The position numbers were made by a program, and so were the translations under genes. The notes under the pieces were generated by a model. It did no database searches and had not been told where the DNA came from. It worked only from the letters and a program-made list of their open reading frames with translations. A stretch of DNA of 64,000 nucleotides from contig NZ_JAKNRW010000017.1 of assembly GCF_023072615.1 (NCBI RefSeq), positions 1 through 64,000 of the forward strand. The letters run 5' to 3'. This document shows positions 8,903 to 18,240 of this stretch, in pieces (the stretch's first letter is position 1; each line of letters starts with the position of its first letter). Origin of the DNA: Pseudomonas violetae (GTDB taxonomy: Bacteria; Pseudomonadota; Gammaproteobacteria; Pseudomonadales; Pseudomonadaceae).

Positions 8903-9541
8903 ATGTCTGCGCGCCGCCTGCTCTACGTGATGGACCCGATGTGCTCCTGGTGCTGGGGTTTTGCTCCGGTGGCCAAAGCCCTGGTCGAGCAGGCACGAGC
9001 TGCGGGGGTCGAGGTGCATCTGGTCGTGGGCGGCTTGCGTACTGGCAGTGGCTCGGCGCTGGAACCGACCACCCGACGCTATATTCTCGAACACTGGCAG
9101 GCGGTGACTGATGCCACCGGCCAGCCGTTCAAGCTTGAAGGTGCATTGCCCGACGGCTTTGTCTACGACACCGAGCCCGCGTGCCGGGCACTCGTCACGG
9201 CGCGCAGCCTGGCAGCGGATTGTGCGTGGAAGTTGCTCGGATTGATTCAGCATGCGTTTTACGCCGAAGGTCGCGACGTCACCCAGGCCAGTGTTCTGGT
9301 CGAGTTGGCGGAGCAGGCCGGGGTACCGCGCATCGAGTTCGCGGCGGCATTTGATCGTGCCGATCAACACGCCGCGACTGCCGCCGATTTCACCTGGGTC
9401 CAGGATCTTGGCATTGCCGGCTTCCCCACCTTGCTGGCCGAGCGGGACGGGCAATTGGCGCTGTTGACCAATGGTTATCAACCGCTGAGCGAGCTGTCGC
9501 CGTTGCTTGGTCGTTGGCTGGAGCGCGCCGCCTGTGCATGA
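8903..9541 (+). CDS. DsbA-family thioredoxin-fold protein
   Basis: This 212-residue cytoplasmic protein begins RRLLYVMDPMCSWCWGFAPV, giving an early C-S-W-C pair in the thioredoxin-fold position. The helical insert and the cis-proline region (AGFPTLL) follow as in the DsbA/FrnE/HCCA-isomerase superfamily. There is no signal peptide, so it is not a classical periplasmic DsbA. Its 3' end overlaps the GTG of the ABC transporter gene by 8 nt, indicating an operon trhO-dsbA-like-ABC. The reaction is unknown; disulfide or glutathione chemistry is the family expectation. Confidence 0.85.
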   Translation: MSARRLLYVMDPMCSWCWGFAPVAKALVEQARAAGVEVHLVVGGLRTGSGSALEPTTRRYILEHWQAVTDATGQPFKLEGALPDGFVYDTEPACRALVTARSLAADCAWKLLGLIQHAFYAEGRDVTQASVLVELAEQAGVPRIEFAAAFDRADQHAATAADFTWVQDLGIAGFPTLLAERDGQLALLTNGYQPLSELSPLLGRWLERAACA

Positions 9542-11351
9542 CCTGCCCGACGAAGGCCCATCTCCCAAGCGTATTGATCGACTGAGCTGGGCCGAAATAC
9601 GTCGTCTGGCCCTGCAGCATAAAAAAGCCTTATGGATCGCCAACGGGGTCGCAGTCCTGGCAACGTTGTGCAGTGTGCCAATTCCGTTGCTGCTGCCACT
9701 GCTGGTGGATGAAGTGCTGCTGGGGCACGGCGATTCGGCGCTGAAGATCATGAACCACGCACTGCCGGAACACTGGCAGAAAGCGGCAGGTTACATTGGC
9801 CTGATGCTGCTGGTGACCCTGAGCCTGCGATGCGCGGCCCTGTTGTTCAACGTGGTGCAGGCACGCTTGTTCGCAGCGTTGGCTAAGGACATCGTCTATC
9901 GCATTCGCTTGCGCTTGATCGAAAGGCTCAAGCGAATTTCCCTGGGGGAATACGAAAGCCTGGGTAGCGGTACGGTCACCACGCACCTGGTCACCGATCT
10001 CGACACCCTCGACAAATTCGTCGGCGAAACCCTCAGCCGTTTTCTGGTGGCCATGCTGACCTTGGTCGGCACGGCGAGCATCCTGGTGTGGATGCACTGG
10101 AAGCTGGCGCTGCTGATCATGCTGTTCAACCCGCTGGTGATCTACGCTACGGTGTTGCTGGGCAAACGGGTCAAGCACCTGAAGAAACTGGAGAACGACA
10201 GCACCTCGCGCTTCACCCAGGCACTCACCGAAACCCTCGACTCCATTCAAGAGGTCCGTGCCGGCAACCGCCAGGGCTTTTTCCTCGGTCGCCTCGGGCA
10301 GCGTGCCCGGGAAGTGCGAGACTACGCGGTTACCTCCCAGTGGAAGACCGATGCGTCGAACCGCGCCAGCGGCCTGCTGTTCCAGTTCGGTATCGATATC
10401 TTTCGCGCCGCTGCGATGCTGACGGTGTTGTTTTCAGACCTGTCCATCGGCCAGATGCTCGCGGTCTTCAGCTACCTGTGGTTCATGATCGGCCCGGTGG
10501 AGCAGCTGTTGAACCTGCAATATGCCTTTTATGCAGCCGGCGGCGCCCTGTCGCGGATCAACGAGCTCCTGGCCCGGGCGGACGAACCGCAATACGAGGG
10601 TGGCGTCGACCCGTTTCAGGGGCGCGAAACCGTGGGCATCGAAGTCCAGGGCCTGAGCTTCAGTTATGGCGATGACCTGGTCCTGAACAAGATGAACCTG
10701 TCGATCGCCCCGGGCGAAAAGGTCGCGATCGTCGGTGCCAGTGGTGGCGGCAAGAGCACACTGGTGCAACTGCTGCTTGGCCTGTACACACCGCTGGCTG
10801 GTACCATCCGCTTCGGCGGTTCGACCCAGGAAGAAATCGGCCTGGAGACCGTGCGCGAAAATGTCTCGGTGGTCCTGCAGCATCCCGCACTGTTCAACGA
10901 CACCGTGCGTGCCAATTTGACCATGGGCCGCGAACGCAGCGACGAAGCCTGCTGGCAGGCCCTGGAAATTGCTCAGCTGGATCGTACGGTACGCGAATTG
11001 CCCAATGGCCTGGACAGTATTGTCGGCCGATCCGGCGTGCGTTTGTCCGGCGGCCAACGCCAGCGCCTGGCGATTGCCCGCATGGTGCTGGCCGAGCCCA
11101 AGGTGGTGATCCTCGACGAGGCGACTTCGGCGCTCGACGCAGCCACCGAGTACAACCTGCACCAGGCGTTGACGCGTTTCCTCAGCCATCGCACCACCCT
11201 GATCATCGCTCACCGGCTGTCTGCCGTGAAACAGGCGGATCGGGTGCTGGTGTTCGACGGCGGAAAGATCGCTGAGGATGGCGACCATCAGCAGTTGATT
11301 GCCGACGGTGGTTTATACGCCAAGCTGTACGGGCATTTGCAGCAGCACTAG
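9534..11351 (+). CDS. ABC exporter, fused permease and ATPase
   Basis: This 605-residue half-transporter of the MsbA/LapB type has a six-segment membrane domain (about residues 40-310) followed by the nucleotide-binding domain. Visible motifs are Walker A GASGGGKST, the Q-loop VVLQHPALFND, the signature LSGGQRQRLAIARM, Walker B KVVILDEATSALD, and the switch histidine in IIAHRL. The GTG at 9534 overlaps the previous gene; a start at 9507 is possible but sits deep in that gene. The substrate is unknown. Its stop codon lies 1 bp from the stop of the convergent toxin gene, so the two transcripts must run into each other. Confidence 0.9.
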   Translation: MHDLPDEGPSPKRIDRLSWAEIRRLALQHKKALWIANGVAVLATLCSVPIPLLLPLLVDEVLLGHGDSALKIMNHALPEHWQKAAGYIGLMLLVTLSLRCAALLFNVVQARLFAALAKDIVYRIRLRLIERLKRISLGEYESLGSGTVTTHLVTDLDTLDKFVGETLSRFLVAMLTLVGTASILVWMHWKLALLIMLFNPLVIYATVLLGKRVKHLKKLENDSTSRFTQALTETLDSIQEVRAGNRQGFFLGRLGQRAREVRDYAVTSQWKTDASNRASGLLFQFGIDIFRAAAMLTVLFSDLSIGQMLAVFSYLWFMIGPVEQLLNLQYAFYAAGGALSRINELLARADEPQYEGGVDPFQGRETVGIEVQGLSFSYGDDLVLNKMNLSIAPGEKVAIVGASGGGKSTLVQLLLGLYTPLAGTIRFGGSTQEEIGLETVRENVSVVLQHPALFNDTVRANLTMGRERSDEACWQALEIAQLDRTVRELPNGLDSIVGRSGVRLSGGQRQRLAIARMVLAEPKVVILDEATSALDAATEYNLHQALTRFLSHRTTLIIAHRLSAVKQADRVLVFDGGKIAEDGDHQQLIADGGLYAKLYGHLQQH

Positions 11352-11352
11352 G

Positions 11353-14300
11353 TCAGTGCCACAGGACGTTCAGCGCATTTTCGCCTCCGTCGAAACCGAA
11401 TTCCTTGATCACAACCGAGCAGGATCCGCAGGGTGGCATGGTGGTGGCGACGTTAACCGTTTCGATCGATCTGGGGTCGGGGTATTTTTCGCGAATGACG
11501 CTGATCAACTTGCTTTCGCTGTCCAGGGACGTGGGTTTGCGAGTCAGTGTCGGGTTGTAGCTTTGAACATCTTTTATTGTCAACGGTACAGCGAACAACT
11601 TGTGTTCATCTGACACAAGGAGCGATGTGCTGGGGAAAGTTTTGTGCCTATCGACATTGAAGTAGGTGGTTGCGCCTACCTTGACCTCTTCTGCTTCAAG
11701 ATTATGTCTAAACAGAGGCAAATGTCCGGTCGCACCCTGCGCTCCCGAAACACTTACATAGACCTCCCGCTTCCCGGTGGCGGTCACTACTTCGGCATAG
11801 GCGATGTTTCTGGGTTTGAACGAGCGCTGCTGACGAGGGATAAGGTTGTGAAGCTTTTTCATGGTGCTGTCGATCCTCAATGCGTTGTCGGCATTGTTCA
11901 GCACGATGCTCGGCTCAAGGAACAATGTATCGAAAACCTCCGCTGTTCTCTGACGGAAGTCTTCTGATGCGACCTTGCTGCGTGACCAGCTTGTCGCGCC
12001 TTTTGGGAGACTGGTGACAATCATTCGGGTCGAGTGATCGAACAGGACCGCTTCGCCTGGACTGGTATCGACCTTGAGCAGCTTGAGTGTATCGGGCGGG
12101 TTCACGTGGCCACCAATCGGAATGGCGATTTCTTCCATGGTTTTCAACGCCCGTTCCACCGTATCCGTGCCGTAAATCCTTGCCATATTGTTCGCATTCA
12201 ACGACCCGGTGTAAACGGTGAGCAATTCTGCTTTTAGATCTTCTGGCAAAGTGGAAGCTTTCTTTAAATTCAGCGTGTCTCTAATGCTTTGGCCTTGTGC
12301 CAGCTCGGCGACGTAAAAAGCGCCAGCATCCAGTCGGGTGAACACATAGCGCTTCGAATCGTCTATCGCCGGGAGGATAACTGCACCGGCCTCGAAGGTA
12401 TCAAATTGATTCTGGGTCCTGTAGGGAATACTCACCTTGATCCTCCCACAAAGCCCTTTTTGAAATTCCATCGTCGCCGGGAGCCGACTTTTTTTCTTCA
12501 AGGTTTTAAGCAACATCGCCCGATCCGCAGTGGCCGGCGTATACAGACTGTCTCCAAACCACGGCGCCCAGCCTTTGCTTTCGTCGAAACTTCCCATTGC
12601 CGGCGTCGGTGCCGGATTACGGGTGACGAATGTGGTTTTGCATACATCGGCACCCGGACTACGTCGTACCAGGCAGGGCACTGATTTGAACATCGCTGAA
12701 TCATCAATCAAGTCGGCACGGCGCAGTTGGTTGCCATCCAGACGGTAAGGAATGTCATCAACGAACAGTGTGGTTTGACCATTGACCTCAAGGACTTCAC
12801 GGATGTGGGTGTCTTCGGGGAGTTCTACCAGGACGTGGGATTCGGTAGGAGATAACGTTTTGAAAATTGAGCGGCCTTGTATGAGATTTTCGCTGGGATT
12901 GTGCAGGCGGGGCCCGTAGGGTAAGGACGTCACAGGGTCGACGGGGTGGAATCGAGTGTGGTCTGACGGGCTGGTGTTGCGCACGAGTACGTCATCCACA
13001 CCGTTGACCGTTGCCAGCCGATCACTGCTTGTCAGCGGCATCCAGCGCCCCGGGTCGGTTGTCTGGGGCAGGTTGTGCACCAGTCGGTAGCTGTCGGCGT
13101 GCCCTGCCAGTTTCCTGAACCCGCTGGCACCAAGGCGTCCCGCCGTATGCAGCCCTTTCCACGCACCGCTTCCCATTGTCTTGAGTAACATTGGAATCCC
13201 GTCCAGCGGATTGAGGTTGCTTAGCGAAGCGGTCAGGAGTTTTCGGGTCAATGTTGAAAAGGAAGGCAGACTTGCTTGGACGGTCATTCGCGAGGCTGTG
13301 GCCCCGGCCCTGATCAACCGCACCGAACCCGACATGAATTTCCCGACTGGGGTGAGGAATGAAGCCAGGTCAAGCACGAGTCCGGCCGCGCCTATGAGTA
13401 CCTTGTCGATTTTGCCTGAAAAAATGTCCTCAATACTGCCCCAGAAGGGTACAAACCCTTTGGCTACTTCTATGCCCGTACTGATCCGTTGTTCGCTTCG
13501 GGTCCTGATGGTGTCGAATGCCGTAATACCGCGGGCCTTGGTACGCAACAGCTGTTCATCGACGTACAGAAAATTCGTGGCAATGTAGTGTGCTACTGCA
13601 TTCAATCGGGAGAATACCGGCGCCGCTTCTTCGGTATCGATTGGCGATACGGCTGCGGGCATTTCACCGACCAGGCCGAGGATCGCTATGCAGTACGCGC
13701 TGCTAGAAGGCGGCGTGCCATGTAAGTGAGCGGTCCAATCGAGAAGCAGCGTAGTGCTGATTTCAGCAGTATAAGTTTGTCCGGGGATCAAGGCGTGCAG
13801 CGCAAACGTAGTGCGAACACCATCGATTGTTGAAACCCTCAGGTGGGGGCGAGGGCGAATGACGCCAGCACTCGGGATCAGTTCGTAGTAGGTGATTTCA
13901 TTATGGTGGGTCACCTGTAGAACGAAACCTTTTCTTGGCCGGATGTCTCCCTTCACCTTGATGAGTTTTTCTTCCAGGTGCAGGCTCAGCAAGCGGACTT
14001 CACCCCTTTCAAGGGCCTGGCGGTCGGCCAGTGGCAGTGACGTCAGTAGACTGGTGATAAGGGTCTGATAGGCCATCCTGATTTTTGATAGGTAGTTTAT
14101 AAAGTCTGTTTCAAATCGCGTGTTGATATCCGGCAACGTCTTGCCTTCGTATTTGGCAAAAATACGTCTTTCGCTCCCCTCATGATCCTTTAGGAACGAT
14201 TCCTCATGACGCAGGCTTCGCTTATCGTCAATCTTGATCCAGCGACCGGTCCGTGTTTTCCCATCGGACTGGGTTAAGAACCATTTATTTCCATCATCCA

Positions 14301-15516
14301 ATTGGCCGTCGGCATAGACATCCAGAAATGCATGACCAGGCAGCTTCAATGAGGGCGTATCTCTGGGGCCACCGCTCGGTGGATCATCCCTTAGCAATTT
14401 GCGCCCGTCCGATTCGAACAGTGCTCCGCCGAACAGATCATCCATTACCTGTTTGGCCATCTTCAGTCTTTCCGGGGGCGCTAAATCCAGAGTCAAAACG
14501 GCGTTGTTCAGGCTCTCGCTGTGGCTTTGTAGAGCCGCCATCGCCCGTTTCATATCGTCCTCGTCGTAATCGGATTTTCTTCGCCACTGAACGATGCCGC
14601 AGCAGGCAGCCCACTCCAGTGCTGGTCCCATCCTCAATCGGGTAATCTTCTCAAGTTGTTCGGACGAGGCGTTGGCGCTCTGGGCCAAGGGCAAGTCGAC
14701 GAGTTGTTGAAAGGACAGCACTTGCAATCGATCAAGGCCGAGTTCATTTGCCAGCAGCACGCCGTGCATGAAGTTCACCCACACCACCGAGCTCTTGTAA
14801 GGAAGGTCGGAGGGGATATTGTGCACAGCGAAGTCCTTCGAGAGGCGGGTCTCGAACACCCGCGCGAGGAGGGCCGCCTCTTTTGCATCCATGACTCGAT
14901 GGGTGCTTAGCAAGTGCTGTTCGAATTCGCTGCGCAAGGTCTGATAGCTCTTGCCCCAGTGAGCCGTGTCTTGCCAGCGGAACCCGGCGATTTCCTGCGG
15001 TTCATCCGCTGACGGGGCGTGCAAGTAAGCACATATGGCTTTGCAAACCAGTTGATGGCGAACGGGCGCCGGAGTTTGTTCGCCAGGACCTGCGCCATAC
15101 CACTTGAGGGCCTTGAGCAGCCTGTCGCCCAGGTCTTGCGTTTCAACCGTGTTTAACATTCGCTGGAGGAATACCGATGGCGTCGCGCGCAGTTGCTCCA
15201 AGGAGGTGGACGCGAGTGCAGACGCCCCGAGATGACCGATCAACGACCGCTTGCCATTCAGGAAAGCCTTCACGATGTCGCAGATTTGAGCATTCAGGCG
15301 TTTTCCCGTGTAAGTGTTGATGGTCATCTGTTGCGCGAGGTCGGGGGCCGCGCGCTGAACAGCCTTGAACCCTCTTCGATCCTTAGCAGTGGGACTCCGG
15401 TTAAAGTCTTCGATATCCGGGCCGTCGTCGAGTCCCAGAGCCAGTCTGGCACGCATTTCTTCGTCTGCCGGTGACAGGGAGGGGTGATCAGGTGAAGGTA
15501 AAGACGTCTGTGTCAT
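11353..15516 (-). CDS. Large polymorphic toxin with C-terminal nucleic-acid/nucleotide deaminase domain
   Basis: The protein has 1387 residues; the start is set by AAAGGAG 7 nt before ATG 15516. Residues of about 60-620 resemble the dermonecrotic-toxin-like N-terminal module (DUF6543) common in Pseudomonas. A hydrophobic stretch lies at 705-731 (LIGAAGLVLDLASFLTPVG). The last 150 residues look like a deaminase fold. A strand pair starts near 1237 (AYAEVVTATGKREVYVSVSG), D1332-S-E1334 lies in LDSESKLISVI, and the zinc pair is PCGSC with C1363 and C1366, followed by SVVIKEFGF. The D-x-E plus P-C-x-x-C layout fits the toxin-deaminase family (PF14424-like). There is no signal peptide and no secretion tag that I recognise. 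No immunity-type gene lies beside it. Base composition is visibly more A+T-rich than its neighbours, and it separates two genes adjacent in PAO1 (from memory), which suggests gain by transfer. Confidence 0.75.
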   Translation of the reverse strand: MTQTSLPSPDHPSLSPADEEMRARLALGLDDGPDIEDFNRSPTAKDRRGFKAVQRAAPDLAQQMTINTYTGKRLNAQICDIVKAFLNGKRSLIGHLGASALASTSLEQLRATPSVFLQRMLNTVETQDLGDRLLKALKWYGAGPGEQTPAPVRHQLVCKAICAYLHAPSADEPQEIAGFRWQDTAHWGKSYQTLRSEFEQHLLSTHRVMDAKEAALLARVFETRLSKDFAVHNIPSDLPYKSSVVWVNFMHGVLLANELGLDRLQVLSFQQLVDLPLAQSANASSEQLEKITRLRMGPALEWAACCGIVQWRRKSDYDEDDMKRAMAALQSHSESLNNAVLTLDLAPPERLKMAKQVMDDLFGGALFESDGRKLLRDDPPSGGPRDTPSLKLPGHAFLDVYADGQLDDGNKWFLTQSDGKTRTGRWIKIDDKRSLRHEESFLKDHEGSERRIFAKYEGKTLPDINTRFETDFINYLSKIRMAYQTLITSLLTSLPLADRQALERGEVRLLSLHLEEKLIKVKGDIRPRKGFVLQVTHHNEITYYELIPSAGVIRPRPHLRVSTIDGVRTTFALHALIPGQTYTAEISTTLLLDWTAHLHGTPPSSSAYCIAILGLVGEMPAAVSPIDTEEAAPVFSRLNAVAHYIATNFLYVDEQLLRTKARGITAFDTIRTRSEQRISTGIEVAKGFVPFWGSIEDIFSGKIDKVLIGAAGLVLDLASFLTPVGKFMSGSVRLIRAGATASRMTVQASLPSFSTLTRKLLTASLSNLNPLDGIPMLLKTMGSGAWKGLHTAGRLGASGFRKLAGHADSYRLVHNLPQTTDPGRWMPLTSSDRLATVNGVDDVLVRNTSPSDHTRFHPVDPVTSLPYGPRLHNPSENLIQGRSIFKTLSPTESHVLVELPEDTHIREVLEVNGQTTLFVDDIPYRLDGNQLRRADLIDDSAMFKSVPCLVRRSPGADVCKTTFVTRNPAPTPAMGSFDESKGWAPWFGDSLYTPATADRAMLLKTLKKKSRLPATMEFQKGLCGRIKVSIPYRTQNQFDTFEAGAVILPAIDDSKRYVFTRLDAGAFYVAELAQGQSIRDTLNLKKASTLPEDLKAELLTVYTGSLNANNMARIYGTDTVERALKTMEEIAIPIGGHVNPPDTLKLLKVDTSPGEAVLFDHSTRMIVTSLPKGATSWSRSKVASEDFRQRTAEVFDTLFLEPSIVLNNADNALRIDSTMKKLHNLIPRQQRSFKPRNIAYAEVVTATGKREVYVSVSGAQGATGHLPLFRHNLEAEEVKVGATTYFNVDRHKTFPSTSLLVSDEHKLFAVPLTIKDVQSYNPTLTRKPTSLDSESKLISVIREKYPDPRSIETVNVATTMPPCGSCSVVIKEFGFDGGENALNVLWH

Positions 15517-15735
15517 GTCGCACTCCTTTGAAAGGGGACCCACAGCGGATTGCTGGAGCCCGAAGTGCCGAGTAAGCAGACTTCCAAACCGACTTTGGCT
15601 GTATATATCTATACGGGGATCACGCATAAGGCATTGAGGTCGATCCTCTGCTTGCCGAGAGCGGGAACGCCCCCTAGTCTGGGTGTAGCGATCACATTGG
15701 GATGATGATCTGGCAGTGCTAATACAAGGGACCTC

Positions 15736-18195
15736 ATGAATCAAACGCGGACTCTCGGAACTCCACGGCTGCTGGGCATCGTCTGGCCTTTCATCGCCGT
15801 CGTGTTATTTCAGGCGCTGCTGGGCGGCGTCAGCCTCTACGTGCTGTCGGCGGTGCGCGGCTATGTGGCCGGTGAAAGCCTCTGGTCCAAGGGCCAGAAA
15901 GATGCCATCTACTACCTGAACCTTTACGCCGAAAATCGCGACGAGGCGATTTTTCTCAAGTACCAGAACGCGATAGCCGTGCCCCATGGCGGCCATGATC
16001 TGCGCCTGGCACTGGATCACCAGCCGCCCAACCTCGAGGCGGCCCGGCTAGCTATTCTCAAGGGGGGCAATCACCCTGACGATGTGCCCAGCCTGATCTG
16101 GCTCTACCTCAATTTTCGCCATTTCAGCTACCTGGAAAAAGCCATCGACCTGTGGACAGTGGGCGACTCTTATCTGGTGCAGCTCGATGAAGTTGCCAGC
16201 GACATGCGCCAGCGTATTACCGACGGCCAGGCGTCAAGTGCCGACGTTATTCGCTGGAAAGACCGCATTTTTGCGATTAATGACGGTGTGACGCCAGCGG
16301 CCAAGGCATTCAGTGATGCGTTGGGCGAGGGTTCGCGAATGATCCTTCGCCTGCTCCTGGTGATCAACCTTGCCACCACACTGGGCCTGATTGCGCTGGC
16401 GCTGATGCGCACCCACAAACTGCTCAAGCAGCGTCACGCGTTTGCCGACGCTTTGCAGCTGGAAAAGGATCGGGCGCAGATCACCCTGCAATCGATCGGC
16501 GATGCTGTCATCACTACCGACGTCGACGGCGCAATCGCCTACATGAACCCTGCGGCCGAGGCACTGACCCACTGGAAGGCAGAACAGGCCGCGGGATTGC
16601 CGTTGGCTGCGCTGTTCAACTTGCTGGATGAAAATGCCCAGGCGGAAGGTTTCACCCTGATCGAACATATCCTCAGCGGCCAACTCAGGGGCGGTAGCGA
16701 GCACTCCAAGCTGATCCAGCGCCTGGATGGCAGCACCGTATCGGTCACTTTGGTCGGCGCGCCGATCCGTAACGCCGGCAAGGTCAGTGGCACCGTGCTG
16801 GTACTGCACGACATGACCCAGGAGCGCCAGTACATTGCCAATCTGTCGTGGCAGGCCACGCACGACGCCCTGACCGGTCTCGCCAACCGCCGCGAGTTCG
16901 AGTTCCGCCTGGAGCAGGCCCTGCACAACCTGACGCGTCAGGCAGGGCGCCATTCGCTGATGTTTCTCGACCTGGATCAGTTCAAGCTGGTCAACGATAC
17001 GTGTGGCCACGCGGCCGGCGATGAATTGTTGCGGCACATTTGCGCCCTGTTGCAATCAGGCTTGCGTGAGGGCGATACCCTGGCCCGGCTGGGAGGCGAC
17101 GAATTCGGAGTTCTGCTGGAAAACTGCGCACCCGACGCTGCCGAGAAGATCGCCGACAGCTTGCGCCAGATCGTACAGAACCTGCACTTCGTATGGAAAG
17201 GCCGGCCGTTTGTGACCACTGTGAGCGTCGGACTGGTTCATGTCGCTCAGCATCCAACTACCCTGGAAGCCTCTTTGCGTGCGGCCGACATGGCCTGCTA
17301 CATGGCCAAGGAGAAGGGCCGCAACCGGATTCAGGTCTATCACGCCGATGATTCGGAACTGTCCCTGCGCTTTGGCGAGATGGCCTGGGTGCAACGCCTG
17401 CATATGGCGTTGGAAGACAACCGGTTCTGCCTCTATGCCCAACAGATCGCACCGCTCGGCCATCTCGAACATAACGGCGGACATATTGAAATCCTGTTGC
17501 GCCTGCATGATGAAGCAGGGCGAATGATCCTGCCGGACAGTTTCATACCGGCAGCTGAACGTTATGGGCTAATGACATCCATTGATCGCTGGGTAGTGGA
17601 AAACGTTTTCAAAATTATTGCGCAGTGCATACAGGAAAAGCACAAAGGTCCTTTGGCCATGTGTGCGATTAATCTGTCAGGCACTACTATAGGAGATGAC
17701 GCATTTCTGGACTTCCTGCGTAAACAGTTCATTGTTTACTCAATACCACCTGAAATGATTTGTTTTGAAATTACTGAAACCAGTGCGATATCAAATTTGG
17801 GTAGTGCGATTAGATTTATTAATGAACTCAAAGGGTTAGGCTGCCATTTTTCGCTTGATGACTTTTGTGCCGGAATGTCTTCGTTCGCGTACTTGAAACA
17901 TTTACCTGTAGACTTCCTGAAGATCGACGGGAGTTTCGTGAAGGATATGCTGGACGACCCGATTAACCTCGCCATGGTCGAAGTGATTAATCACATCGGT
18001 CATGTAATGGGTAAGCGCACGATTGCCGAGTTTGTCGAAACACCACAGATCGAGCAGGCACTGCTGGAGATTGGGGTGGATTATGCTCAAGGGTATGTGA
18101 TTGAACGCCCGCATCTGTTTACCTGCGAAAGTTTGCAGAGTCGTCCGGCGAGGTCTCAGCCTTTGTTATTCAAGGCTCCGGGTACCTTTCGCTGA
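15736..18195 (+). CDS. rbdA: RbdA-like membrane GGDEF-EAL protein
   Basis: This 819-residue c-di-GMP enzyme closely matches the length and layout recalled for P. aeruginosa RbdA (818 residues), a phosphodiesterase that promotes biofilm dispersal. It has a membrane segment near 12-36, a periplasmic sensor region, a second segment near 208-226, and a PAS domain (about 245-360, DAVITTDVDGAIAYMNPAAE). The GGDEF domain is intact (R-L-G-G-D-E-F, GGDEF at 453-457). In the EAL domain the signature is E-I-L (585-587). Most conserved residues are present (NLSG, EITETSAI, KIDGSFV, AEFVE), but loop 6 reads DDFCAGMSSF in place of the usual DDFGTG. The 3' part, about 17560-18000, is more A+T-rich than the rest. 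The gene order around it supports the name. Confidence 0.85.
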   Translation: MNQTRTLGTPRLLGIVWPFIAVVLFQALLGGVSLYVLSAVRGYVAGESLWSKGQKDAIYYLNLYAENRDEAIFLKYQNAIAVPHGGHDLRLALDHQPPNLEAARLAILKGGNHPDDVPSLIWLYLNFRHFSYLEKAIDLWTVGDSYLVQLDEVASDMRQRITDGQASSADVIRWKDRIFAINDGVTPAAKAFSDALGEGSRMILRLLLVINLATTLGLIALALMRTHKLLKQRHAFADALQLEKDRAQITLQSIGDAVITTDVDGAIAYMNPAAEALTHWKAEQAAGLPLAALFNLLDENAQAEGFTLIEHILSGQLRGGSEHSKLIQRLDGSTVSVTLVGAPIRNAGKVSGTVLVLHDMTQERQYIANLSWQATHDALTGLANRREFEFRLEQALHNLTRQAGRHSLMFLDLDQFKLVNDTCGHAAGDELLRHICALLQSGLREGDTLARLGGDEFGVLLENCAPDAAEKIADSLRQIVQNLHFVWKGRPFVTTVSVGLVHVAQHPTTLEASLRAADMACYMAKEKGRNRIQVYHADDSELSLRFGEMAWVQRLHMALEDNRFCLYAQQIAPLGHLEHNGGHIEILLRLHDEAGRMILPDSFIPAAERYGLMTSIDRWVVENVFKIIAQCIQEKHKGPLAMCAINLSGTTIGDDAFLDFLRKQFIVYSIPPEMICFEITETSAISNLGSAIRFINELKGLGCHFSLDDFCAGMSSFAYLKHLPVDFLKIDGSFVKDMLDDPINLAMVEVINHIGHVMGKRTIAEFVETPQIEQALLEIGVDYAQGYVIERPHLFTCESLQSRPARSQPLLFKAPGTFR

Positions 18196-18240
18196 AACAT
18201 CTTGCCGATCCTTAAAATCACAATCAAAAGGAGCTCGACA

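Noticed and set aside
15599..15616. LexA-like CTGTATATATCTATACGG upstream of the toxin gene
   Set aside because: The right half lacks the CAG required for CTG-N10-CAG and the spacing is wrong, so it is more likely a plain A+T-rich promoter stretch.
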